Below, piece by piece: positions 51,922 to 58,974 of a stretch of 64,000 bases of DNA. Under the pieces are notes generated by a model, which saw only the letters and a list, made by a program, of their open reading frames with translations, searched no databases and was not told where the DNA came from. The translations under genes were made by a program, and so were the position numbers. The stretch comes from Ferribacterium limneticum. GTDB taxonomy: Bacteria > Pseudomonadota > Gammaproteobacteria > Burkholderiales > Rhodocyclaceae. Each line of letters opens with the position of its first letter. Within the stretch, counting starts at the first letter, position 1. The stretch covers positions 3,883,501 to 3,947,500 of the forward strand of contig NZ_CP075191.1 of NCBI RefSeq assembly GCF_020510625.1, given 5' to 3'.

Positions 51922-51948
51922 GTATGAAGGATTTTCACATCTTCATAC
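51922..51948 (-). promoter_or_regulatory. NikR-like operator before the nickel permease
   Basis: GTATGAAG (51922-51929) and CTTCATAC (51941-51948) are perfect eight-base inverted repeats. The core GTATGA/TCATAC is identical to the Escherichia coli NikR site, but the space between is 15 bases rather than 16. TATGAA within the upstream arm could also be the -10 hexamer, so bound NikR would block RNA polymerase. The nikR gene lies 1.4 kb upstream. Confidence 0.8.
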
Positions 51949-52027
51949 AAAGACCGTGCCAGATCAATAAGTCATTGTTCGTATTGATTTCATCGTCCGC
52001 ACGGCCCACGAAAAACAGGCCAAGTGA

Positions 52028-53374
52028 TCAGTGACTTTCCACCGGAAGTGCAAGGATGAATTCCGCCCCGTTGCCCGGCACATTGCGGGCACTGAGCTTG
52101 CCGCCATGCCGTTCGACGATGCCGTAACTGATCGACAGGCCCAGGCCGGTGCCCTGGCCAACCGGCTTGGTCGTGAAGAAGGGCTCGAACAGGCGACTCA
52201 GATGTTCTTCCGGAATCCCCGGGCCGTTATCGGTAAAACGCAGGGTCACCATGCCGTTTTCGATGCTGCCGGTCACACTAAGCCGGGGATCTGCCCGATT
52301 GGCGACGGCATCGCTGGCGTTCTGCACCAGATTCATCACAACCTGCTGCAACTGGCCCGACGAACCCGAGCATTGCAGATCCGGCGGCAAATCGACATCG
52401 ACCGCGAACTTGGCCGAGGCGCTCTGCACCACCCAGCGCACCGAGCGCTCGACCACTTCGTTGAGACTGACCCGCTCGGGCGTCATTTTGTCCACGGCCG
52501 AAAAGCGTTTCAGGGCATCGACGATGTCGCGGGTCCGCTCCGCCCCTTCGATCATGCCGTCGATCAGATGCGGCATGTCGGCCAGGATGCGGTCGATGCG
52601 CAACTCCTGCCGCATCGCCTTGAGCGCCCCGTCGTCCGCGGCATCGCTGGCATGAACAGCACCGAGATAGCTTTCGAGCCGGCTGGCGTAGCGCTTCAGC
52701 GACAGCACGTTGCCGAGCACAAAGCTGATCGGGTTATTCAGTTCATGCGCCACACCGGCCACCAGGCGGCCCAGCGAGACCATTTTTTCAGCATGCAGCA
52801 ACTGGCCCTGCGTCCGTTTCAGGTCGTCGTGCGCCTGACGCAAGGCGGAATAGGCGCGGCGCAGTTCACCGACCGGCCGGCCGGTGACCACCATGCCCAT
52901 CAACTTGCCGGTCTGCGACAGTCGGGGCGTGCAGTTCATCGACACCGGCACGGTCGAGCCGTCACCGGCGCGCAGGAAGAACTCACAGTCATGAACGCCT
53001 TTGCGGCCGTAGCGGGCAAAGATGTCGCGAGCCTTGGCACGCTCGACATCGTCGGCAAAAAGATCAAAGACCGGTGTCTTTTCCAGCTCACCGGCCGTCT
53101 TGCCGGAAAAATGCTGCAAGGAAGAGTTAACTTCCTCGATGCCACCATTGCGGTCGCAGACAATCAGGATGTCCGACATCGAAGCCAGCACACTTTCGAT
53201 GAATTGGTGCGACTCCTCAAGCGCGGCGTTCTTTTCTTCCAGCGCGACTTCGTATTGCAGGAGGTCGTTGTAGACCTCGTCCATCTTCTGGATGACTTCG
53301 ATCCAGGCCTGTTCGCCGCCCGGTGGCAGCGGCGAGTCAGCCGACAGATCAGCGGGCGGGACGATAGTGGACAT
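52028..53374 (-). CDS. hupT: HupT/HoxJ-like PAS sensor histidine kinase
   Basis: A 448-residue soluble kinase. N-terminal helical part (QAWIEVIQKMDEVYNDLLQYEVALEEKNAALEES) as in HupT/HoxJ, a PAS domain (about 57-165, with ILIVCDRNGGIEEVN), then an H-box VAGVAHELNNPISFVLG with the phospho-accepting His210, and ATPase motifs VMNLVQNASDA (N), FTDNGPGIPEEHL and GQGTGLGLSISYGIVERHGG. HupT/HoxJ reads the state of the regulatory [NiFe] hydrogenase (HupUV/HoxBC), whose large subunit is at 62475. No membrane helix. Start at ATG 53374, overlapping nikR by 26 bases. Confidence 0.84.
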   Translation of the reverse strand: MSTIVPPADLSADSPLPPGGEQAWIEVIQKMDEVYNDLLQYEVALEEKNAALEESHQFIESVLASMSDILIVCDRNGGIEEVNSSLQHFSGKTAGELEKTPVFDLFADDVERAKARDIFARYGRKGVHDCEFFLRAGDGSTVPVSMNCTPRLSQTGKLMGMVVTGRPVGELRRAYSALRQAHDDLKRTQGQLLHAEKMVSLGRLVAGVAHELNNPISFVLGNVLSLKRYASRLESYLGAVHASDAADDGALKAMRQELRIDRILADMPHLIDGMIEGAERTRDIVDALKRFSAVDKMTPERVSLNEVVERSVRWVVQSASAKFAVDVDLPPDLQCSGSSGQLQQVVMNLVQNASDAVANRADPRLSVTGSIENGMVTLRFTDNGPGIPEEHLSRLFEPFFTTKPVGQGTGLGLSISYGIVERHGGKLSARNVPGNGAEFILALPVESH

Positions 53375-53813
53375 GCGCTTCACCGTGCTCGTCGTGGGCG
53401 TGGTGGTGTTCCGCCTCCAGCGCAATCAGGTTCAGCTTGCCGTGGCGCACGCCGCGTTCGGCCATCAGGGCGTCGGCAAACTGGCGGACATCGGCGGTCG
53501 AACCTTTCAGGATCACCGATTCAAGACAATTGTCGTGATCGAGGTGGCTGTGCATCGCCGCCACCGTCAGGTCGTGGTGATCGTGCTGCAGGCCAGTCAG
53601 GCGCTCCGCCAGTTCTCGTTCGTGATGGTTATAGACGTAGGACAGGTTGCCGACGCAATGGCCGGACGGCGTTTCGCGCTGGCGGTCGCTCTCGATGGCG
53701 CCGCGAATCAGGTCGCGCACGGCTTCCGAGCGGTTGCTGTAGCCGCGGGCCGCGATCAACTGGTCGAATTGTTTGGCCAAAGCTTCGTCCAGAGAAATGG
53801 TGAAGCGTTCCAT
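53349..53813 (-). CDS. nikR: Nickel-responsive regulator NikR
   Basis: A 154-residue ribbon-helix-helix/ACT-type repressor. The DNA-binding N-terminus is MERFTISLDEALAKQFDQLIAARGYSNRSEAVRDLIR. High-affinity nickel ligands are visible by alignment with E. coli: H77, H88, H90 and C96 (MHSHLDHDNCLESVILKG). The last 22 residues are His-rich (EAEHHHAHDEHGEAHVHYRPAR), an addition beyond the 133-residue standard. It starts the operon with hupT; its target is probably the box before the nickel permease. ATG 53813 follows GGGAG. Confidence 0.94.
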   Translation of the reverse strand: MERFTISLDEALAKQFDQLIAARGYSNRSEAVRDLIRGAIESDRQRETPSGHCVGNLSYVYNHHERELAERLTGLQHDHHDLTVAAMHSHLDHDNCLESVILKGSTADVRQFADALMAERGVRHGKLNLIALEAEHHHAHDEHGEAHVHYRPAR

Positions 53814-53891
53814 GTTCTTTGCTCCCTGCTAAATACGGCCGGTAAACGTGGTGCTAGGATGGTCTTTTTTGCATTCTAACGTCTCGCTCCA

Positions 53892-54221
53892 ATGACCGCT
53901 GCCCTCGATACCGAACAGATCCGCGCCGCCCTGCGCAAGGTGGTCGACCCCGAGGTCGGCGCCAACATTGTCGATCTCGGCCTGATCTACCGCATCGAAT
54001 TCGACGGCCCCGCCAAGCTGCTGATCGAGATGACCATGACCTCGCCGGCCTGTCCGATGGGCGAAATGATCGTCGATGATGCCTACGCCGAACTCGACCG
54101 CGTGCTGCCGGCCGACTGCCAGCCGGAAATCCGCCTCGTCTGGGAACCGCCTTGGGCACCGTCGATGATGAGCGAAAAGTGTCGCCTGAGCCTGGGTTGG
54201 AACGAGGCAGACAGCGAATAA
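53892..54221 (+). CDS. MIP18/DUF59 metal-sulfur cluster assembly protein
   Basis: A 109-residue DUF59 protein: IRAALRKVVDPEVGANIVDLGLIYRI, MTSPACPMGEMIVDDAYAEL with the conserved Cys, and EPPWAPSMMSEKCRLSLGW. Such proteins (PaaD, SufT, MIP18) help mature Fe-S proteins. It is the first gene of a plus-strand operon; the next gene begins on the base after its stop. The operon is divergent from nikR. A role in repair of Fe-S centres damaged by nitric oxide is inference from the neighbours. Confidence 0.9.
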   Translation: MTAALDTEQIRAALRKVVDPEVGANIVDLGLIYRIEFDGPAKLLIEMTMTSPACPMGEMIVDDAYAELDRVLPADCQPEIRLVWEPPWAPSMMSEKCRLSLGWNEADSE

Positions 54222-55289
54222 ATGGCTGATCTGAAACCCGGCGGCCGGCTGCCGCTCCTCTTTTTTGGCATGCTTTCGCTGCTCGGCGGCGTCATGGCCG
54301 GCTTGGCCCGGCTTGGCTGGGAGGTGCCCGCCCCCGCCGTTCAGGCCGCCGGTGTGCATGGGCCGCTGATGATCGCCGCCTTTTTCGGTACGGTAATCAG
54401 CCTCGAACGCGCTGTCGCGGCAGGCCGGAACTGGGCCTACCTCGCCCCCCTGGCGGCCGGGGCCAGCGGTATCGCCCTGCTGGCTGGCGCCCCGCTGCTG
54501 CTTGGCCAAATCCTCGGCAGCCTTGCCGCGTTCGGCCTGATCGCCGCCAGCGCAGTCGCCCTGCGCCGTCAGGTGGCCGTCTTCACCATCATCCTGACGC
54601 TGGCCGCCGGCTGCTGGCTGGTCGGCAATCTGCTCTGGCTGGTCACCGGCGAGGTCAGTGCCGCGGTGGCGTGGTGGCTGCTTTTTCTCGTTTTGACCAT
54701 TGCCGGCGAACGCCTCGAACTGACCCGTTTTCTGCCCACGCCGCCGCTCGCCCAGAAGCTGTTCATCGGCATCGTCGGCCAGCTGCTCGTCAGCGCTGTC
54801 GCTAGCCTTTACCCGCTCTTTTCCGTCGGCTTGATTGCCTTGGCGGTCTGGCTACTGCGTTACGACATCGCCCGGCGCAATATCGCGACCGAGGGACTGA
54901 CCCGCTTCATTGCCGCCTGCCTGCTTTCCGGCTACGCCTGGCTGCTCGCGGCCGGCCTGCTCGGTCTGGCCGGCGCTTTCGTTCCCGGCCATCCCTGGCG
55001 CGATGCGGCGCTGCACGCCATCGGGCTCGGTTTCGTCTTTGCCATGGTTTTCGGTCACGCGCCAATCATTTTCCCGGCCGTCACCCGAATCAAAATCCCC
55101 TACCACCCAGCCCTTTACCTGCCGCTGACGCTGCTCCATTTGACGCTGGCGCTGCGTGTCTTCGGCAGCCTGGCCGACAATTTTGACCTGCGCCACAACG
55201 CCGCCCTGTTGAACGGCCTAGTGCTGGTGGTCTTCATTGCAACGCTGGTAACGCTTGTCCGCCGTAACGCCAAACGAGGTGCCCGATGA
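54222..55289 (+). CDS. NnrS-like polytopic membrane protein
   Basis: A 355-residue protein with about ten hydrophobic helices. NnrS-type features are AAGVHGPLMIAAFFGTVISLERAVA near residue 45 and HAIGLGFVFAMVFGHAPIIFPAVTRIKIPYHPALYLPLTLLH near 270, with conserved His. NnrS is a heme- and copper-binding protein that protects against nitric oxide in denitrifiers. The ATG immediately follows the preceding stop, and its stop overlaps the hemerythrin start (ATGA). The similarity is moderate, so related membrane families cannot be excluded. Confidence 0.75.
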   Translation: MADLKPGGRLPLLFFGMLSLLGGVMAGLARLGWEVPAPAVQAAGVHGPLMIAAFFGTVISLERAVAAGRNWAYLAPLAAGASGIALLAGAPLLLGQILGSLAAFGLIAASAVALRRQVAVFTIILTLAAGCWLVGNLLWLVTGEVSAAVAWWLLFLVLTIAGERLELTRFLPTPPLAQKLFIGIVGQLLVSAVASLYPLFSVGLIALAVWLLRYDIARRNIATEGLTRFIAACLLSGYAWLLAAGLLGLAGAFVPGHPWRDAALHAIGLGFVFAMVFGHAPIIFPAVTRIKIPYHPALYLPLTLLHLTLALRVFGSLADNFDLRHNAALLNGLVLVVFIATLVTLVRRNAKRGAR

Positions 55290-55678
55290 AACGTCACGCC
55301 GCCCTGCTGCAACTCTCACGCGAACACCACCAGGCACTCAAAATGGCCCGCCAGGCCCGTTTCGCCTGCGATGCCGGGCTCGGCCCAGCCATTGCCCAGG
55401 CCGCCGAAACCATCTGTGAACGCTTCCAGGAAGAACTGGAACCGCATTTCCAGACCGAAGAAATAGATCTCCTGCCCGCGCTGGCTGCTGCCGGTGCCGG
55501 CGATCTGGTGCAGCGCACACTGGCTGAACACGCCGAACTGCGCGACCTTAACCGGCGCCTGGCCAAACCGGACGGCGAAACACTGGCCCGCTTCGCCACC
55601 TTGCTCAACGACCATGTCCGCTTCGAGGAGCGCGAACTGTTCGAAACCGCGCAGCGACTGCTCTACCCCGAGGCCTGA
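55286..55678 (+). CDS. Hemerythrin HHE-domain protein
   Basis: A 130-residue four-helix bundle with the di-iron ligand pattern: LLQLSREHHQALKMAR, FQEELEPHFQTEEIDLLPAL, LAEHAELRDLN and LLNDHVRFEERELFETAQRLL. The His/Glu residues match HHE-family hemerythrins. It may bind O2 or NO, or act like RIC proteins in Fe-S repair, which fits the DUF59 and NnrS-like partners. It is the last gene of that operon. Confidence 0.9.
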   Translation: MKRHAALLQLSREHHQALKMARQARFACDAGLGPAIAQAAETICERFQEELEPHFQTEEIDLLPALAAAGAGDLVQRTLAEHAELRDLNRRLAKPDGETLARFATLLNDHVRFEERELFETAQRLLYPEA

Positions 55679-55770
55679 ACGCGCCCCAATCAAGGGCAAA
55701 AATTGTCGGATGGCTGCGCGCGGCGTCGCAAAACCGGCAACCCCAGGATCGCCCAGCGGACTCCAGGCAC

Positions 55771-55805
55771 GCCTGAAGACGCCCTTCTGACGGGCATCTT
55801 CAGGC
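55771..55805. repeat. Strong hairpin between the hemerythrin operon and the AAA ATPase gene
   Basis: GCCTGAAGA (55771-55779) pairs with TCTTCAGGC (55797-55805), and GCCC/GGGC extend the stem inside. It has no T-run, so it may be a 3' stabilising structure or factor-dependent terminator. Otherwise 55679-55907 holds no gene I can support; it ends with a TAAGGAGG ribosome binding site. Confidence 0.55.
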
Positions 55806-55907
55806 CATCAAGACGCACTTGAAACATTCGGGAACGGGAGTTGCTTGATTCAAGCTGTAGCCCGCTTGATCCGTTATCCGGTTTAAGAGCGTAAGGAGGA
55901 AGTCATC

Positions 55908-56873
55908 ATGGCCCACAGTGAAATCCGACTCTCGGTCGCTGAAGAGCGCACCATCTACGACGTAGGCGCCATCGAGCGCGCCATGGAAGAAGCCGCCGGC
56001 AATCGCAACGAAGCGCTGGCCACCCTCTACGACAAGATGAAGCAGCGCGGCGGCGGCCGCTTCCTGGTCCGCCCGACCGGCGCCGACATGATCGATGAAC
56101 TCTACGACAGCTGCCCGAACTTCAGCGAGGTCGTCGACGACCTGAAGAAATACGTCGCCCTCTCCGTCGCCGGCAACGAGCCGATGAGCTTTACGCCCAT
56201 CCTGCTGCTTGGCGAACCCGGCATCGGCAAGACCCATTTCGCCCGCGAACTGGCTTCGCACCTGGGTACCGGCCACGAATTCATCTCGATGAGCTCGCTG
56301 ACCGCCGGCTGGGTGCTGTCCGGCGCCTCGTCGCAGTGGAGCAACGCCAAGCCTGGCAAGGTGGCGCACACCCTGGTCCATGGCGACTTCGCCAACCCCA
56401 TCGTGGTCCTCGACGAAATCGACAAGGCCGGCGGCGATTCGCGCTACGACCCGATGGGCTCGCTGTACGGCCTGCTCGAACGCGACACGGCGCGTGCCTT
56501 CAAGGACGAGTTCATCGACATCGACATCGACGCCTCGCACATCCTGTGGGTGACGACGGCCAACGATGAACGCTCGATTCCCGAGCCCATCCTCAACCGC
56601 ATGAACGTCTACGAAGTGCCACGCCCGGACCACGATGCGGCGATCAGCATCGCCGCCGCGCTGTACCGCGAAATCGTCGGCCAGCACGACTGGGGTTTCC
56701 CGCCGGAAGCCGACGAAGCGGTGCTCGAACGGCTCGGCTCGCTGCCACCGCGCGACATGCGCAAGCGCCTGCTGGCCGCTTTCGGCACCGCCAAGCTGGA
56801 TGGCCGCAACTGGCTGGAAGGTCGGGATTTCGAACAGGCACGCATGGGGCGAAGCCGGAAGATCGGCTTCTGA
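55908..56873 (+). CDS. AAA-family ATPase (Lon/MoxR-like, stand-alone)
   Basis: A 321-residue single AAA module without a protease or known partner domain. Walker A is ILLLGEPGIGKTHFARELASHLG near residue 98, Walker B is PIVVLDEIDKAGGDSRYDP near 167, a sensor-like LWVTTANDERSIPEPILNRMNVYEVPRP carries the Asn and Arg finger. The N-terminal 90 residues are helical (EERTIYDVGAIERAMEEA). The block PRPDHDAAISIAAALYREIVG resembles Lon-type modules. An ideal TAAGGAGG stands ahead of the ATG. It is monocistronic on the plus strand. Confidence 0.85.
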   Translation: MAHSEIRLSVAEERTIYDVGAIERAMEEAAGNRNEALATLYDKMKQRGGGRFLVRPTGADMIDELYDSCPNFSEVVDDLKKYVALSVAGNEPMSFTPILLLGEPGIGKTHFARELASHLGTGHEFISMSSLTAGWVLSGASSQWSNAKPGKVAHTLVHGDFANPIVVLDEIDKAGGDSRYDPMGSLYGLLERDTARAFKDEFIDIDIDASHILWVTTANDERSIPEPILNRMNVYEVPRPDHDAAISIAAALYREIVGQHDWGFPPEADEAVLERLGSLPPRDMRKRLLAAFGTAKLDGRNWLEGRDFEQARMGRSRKIGF

Positions 56874-56888
56874 CGACGAGGAACCCGC

Positions 56889-57251
56889 TCAGTCCAGCCG
56901 CTTGAAAACGGTGGTCTGGCCGTCACGCTCCTTGAGGCGAAACTCGGCGGGCGTGACGGAAAGGACAGGGGTCGGATCATCGATAATCCGCCCGCCTTGC
57001 TTGATGCTCCAGATGATCTGCTTGCCCTCGTAACGCCAGACCCCGTATTGCAGGACGGTGCCGTCGTCCTTGCGGAGCTCCCATTCGCCATTGGCGGCCA
57101 GGTGAATGGGGGTGACGGCACGATCGGACTGCCATTTGCCGACAAAGTCGCGCTCGCTGATTCGCTTGCCACCCGTCAGGAAATGGATGCCGAGCCCGAC
57201 CAGCAGCGCCAGCACGATCAGCCTGAATCGATTTCCGGAGAAAAATCCCAT
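56889..57251 (-). CDS. Small membrane-anchored protein of unknown function
   Basis: A 120-residue protein with one N-terminal helix (RFRLIVLALLVGLGIHFLTG, about 8-27) and a compact beta-rich part (FVGKWQSDRAVTPIHLAANGEWELRKDDGTVLQYGVWRYEGKQIIWSI) that resembles lipocalin-like DUF domains. I do not recognise the family. ATG 57251 follows the J-domain protein gene by 29 bases, so they are likely co-transcribed. Function not known. Confidence 0.6.
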   Translation of the reverse strand: MGFFSGNRFRLIVLALLVGLGIHFLTGGKRISERDFVGKWQSDRAVTPIHLAANGEWELRKDDGTVLQYGVWRYEGKQIIWSIKQGGRIIDDPTPVLSVTPAEFRLKERDGQTTVFKRLD

Positions 57252-57280
57252 GGCAGCAAGGTGGCGAGCGCTAGCCGCCA

Positions 57281-58069
57281 TTACTCCTCGTTCTGAAAAG
57301 TGCGCCCGCGGAAGCGGTTGATTTCCTGCTCCCGGCGGGCCCGTTCGGCCTCTTTATCGGCGCGCTCCTTCTCTTCCTTCTGGCGGATTTCTTCTGCCTT
57401 GGCGCGCTCGGCCTGCTGCTCGGCATAGCGGAGATTGGCCGACACCTCGGCGCCGAGTCGCCTTGACTCCTCCTCAAAGCGGCGCTGCTTGCGCTCCTCA
57501 TCTTCCTGCAAGCGCTGTTTCTGCTGGTCCTCACGCTCCGCCTGCTCCTTGCGGCGCATGTCGGCCAGCAACAAATCGGCCTCGGCCCGGCTGGCGGCGC
57601 GGATACCGTAGGTCTGGTAAAAATCCTGGAGATAGACCTTTTCAGCGGCCGGCGATGTCGGATCTTCGCCCATCACCGCCTTGGCCCGCTGGTAGGACAT
57701 GAACATCACCGTGACCTGCATGACCATGCCAATCACCATGACGGCGGCGATCACCGTCAGCAGTCGCCGGATCGGGCTCGACTTCGACGACTCCAGCGCC
57801 ACCTCGACATGCAGCGACCGATCCAGCCCGGCCGTCTCGCCACCGCGCATGACCAGGCCGGCATCGTAATCCGAACGGCGCGACGGATTGGAGAGCACAT
57901 CGTAGGCATGCTTGAGCAACTGCTGCTTGAGTTCAGTTTCGGACTCGGGCAGCGGGCTGTTTTCGGCGGCCAGCGCCCGCGAAATTCTCAGGTAGGCCGA
58001 GCTGATCTCGATCAGATCAGCATGCGGCGAAACTTCCAGCAAGTCGTAGTAATTGGTGGTCTGCTTCAT
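57281..58069 (-). CDS. J-domain-like membrane protein without the HPD motif
   Basis: A 262-residue protein. Residues 7-71 look like a J domain (YYDLLEVSPHADLIEISSAYLRIS then HAYDVLSNPSRRSDYDAGL), but the HPD tripeptide needed to stimulate DnaK ATPase is absent; the loop is AAENSPLPESET. A single membrane helix lies at about 103-124, and the rest is a long charged coiled coil (RRKEQAEREDQQKQRL and on, rich in Glu, Lys, Arg). It likely acts as a membrane-anchored structural or scaffold protein, not as a canonical co-chaperone. ATG 58069; a TTG five codons up is possible. Confidence 0.78.
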   Translation of the reverse strand: MKQTTNYYDLLEVSPHADLIEISSAYLRISRALAAENSPLPESETELKQQLLKHAYDVLSNPSRRSDYDAGLVMRGGETAGLDRSLHVEVALESSKSSPIRRLLTVIAAVMVIGMVMQVTVMFMSYQRAKAVMGEDPTSPAAEKVYLQDFYQTYGIRAASRAEADLLLADMRRKEQAEREDQQKQRLQEDEERKQRRFEEESRRLGAEVSANLRYAEQQAERAKAEEIRQKEEKERADKEAERARREQEINRFRGRTFQNEE

Positions 58070-58177
58070 GGGGCGGATTTTCAATCGGAATTGCCCCGGA
58101 GCATACCAAAGCCCTTATGCGGGCACCATCAATCAGGGGGCACTGCGAGACCCACCCGGCGGCGCGAACATCTTCGG

Positions 58178-58864
58178 TCAGCGAATGACCAGATGCTCTC
58201 CTTCTCGCCGCACCGGCATGGCAAAGTCAAAAAGATCGGCCTGAGCGGCGAGATCGAGATCGGCCAACGGCAGATTCGGCCAGGTGCCGGCGCTAAAGCG
58301 CTGGCCGAAATCGGAGGTCCGCACCCGCTGAGCGTAGGCCTCGGGTGCGGGATTATCGCCCCGGAGCAGGGACTCTATGTAATCGGCACAAGCGATGTCC
58401 TCGTCACCATCGCGATCGACCCATTCGCCGGTAATGACAAAGCAAACCTCCCTGGCCTCTGCCGCCCGGATCGCCTCGGCCGTTGCCCGCGCACAAACGA
58501 GGCTGGCAGCATAGAGTTGGCGTGCCTGGCGAAACCGCTGCAGGCCGCGCACCCCGGCCGCCGTGCTCATCACGACGTTCTTGCCGGCCAGGTCAGCCTG
58601 CATCAGCCGGGAGGGTGAATTGCCGAAATCGAACCCGGGCGCCGGATCGCCACCACCCACGGCGCCCACCGACACCGGGTCGGGGATTCTGCCGATCAGG
58701 GCAATCGCCATGGCGAGCCCCTCCACCGGATAGATCGCCCGCGCGCCCTTGGCGAGCGCCACCGCCGCCGTCGTGAATGAACGCAAGGTATCAATGACGA
58801 CCACCGTGTCATTGGCACTCGCCTGGTTATGCAGACGATTCAGGAAGATGCGGGAAAATCTCAT
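58178..58864 (-). CDS. ComB-family 2-phosphosulfolactate phosphatase-like protein
   Basis: A 228-residue protein with the ComB start VVVIDTLRSFTTAAVALAKGARAIYPV (family form VVIDVLRATTT), GNSPSRLMQADLAGKNVVMSTAAGVRGL, and CFVITGEWVDRDGDEDIACADYIESLL. In methanogens ComB makes sulfolactate for coenzyme M. Bacterial members have unknown substrates. No coenzyme M genes are seen near. It is a lone minus-strand gene between the J-domain protein and hipA. Confidence 0.85.
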   Translation of the reverse strand: MRFSRIFLNRLHNQASANDTVVVIDTLRSFTTAAVALAKGARAIYPVEGLAMAIALIGRIPDPVSVGAVGGGDPAPGFDFGNSPSRLMQADLAGKNVVMSTAAGVRGLQRFRQARQLYAASLVCARATAEAIRAAEAREVCFVITGEWVDRDGDEDIACADYIESLLRGDNPAPEAYAQRVRTSDFGQRFSAGTWPNLPLADLDLAAQADLFDFAMPVRREGEHLVIR

Positions 58865-58974
58865 GGCACTCGGGCAAACATAGGCTCAAAGGCTCGGCAC
58901 GACTTCAACTTCTTGCACACTTCAAAATAGCCGCCCTGAACCTTCCCGGCAACCGTCACGCGGAGAACGATGCG

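Noticed and set aside
52031..53803. A 590-codon plus-strand open frame opposite the kinase and nikR
   Set aside because: It is antisense to two well-supported genes and shows no domain pattern.
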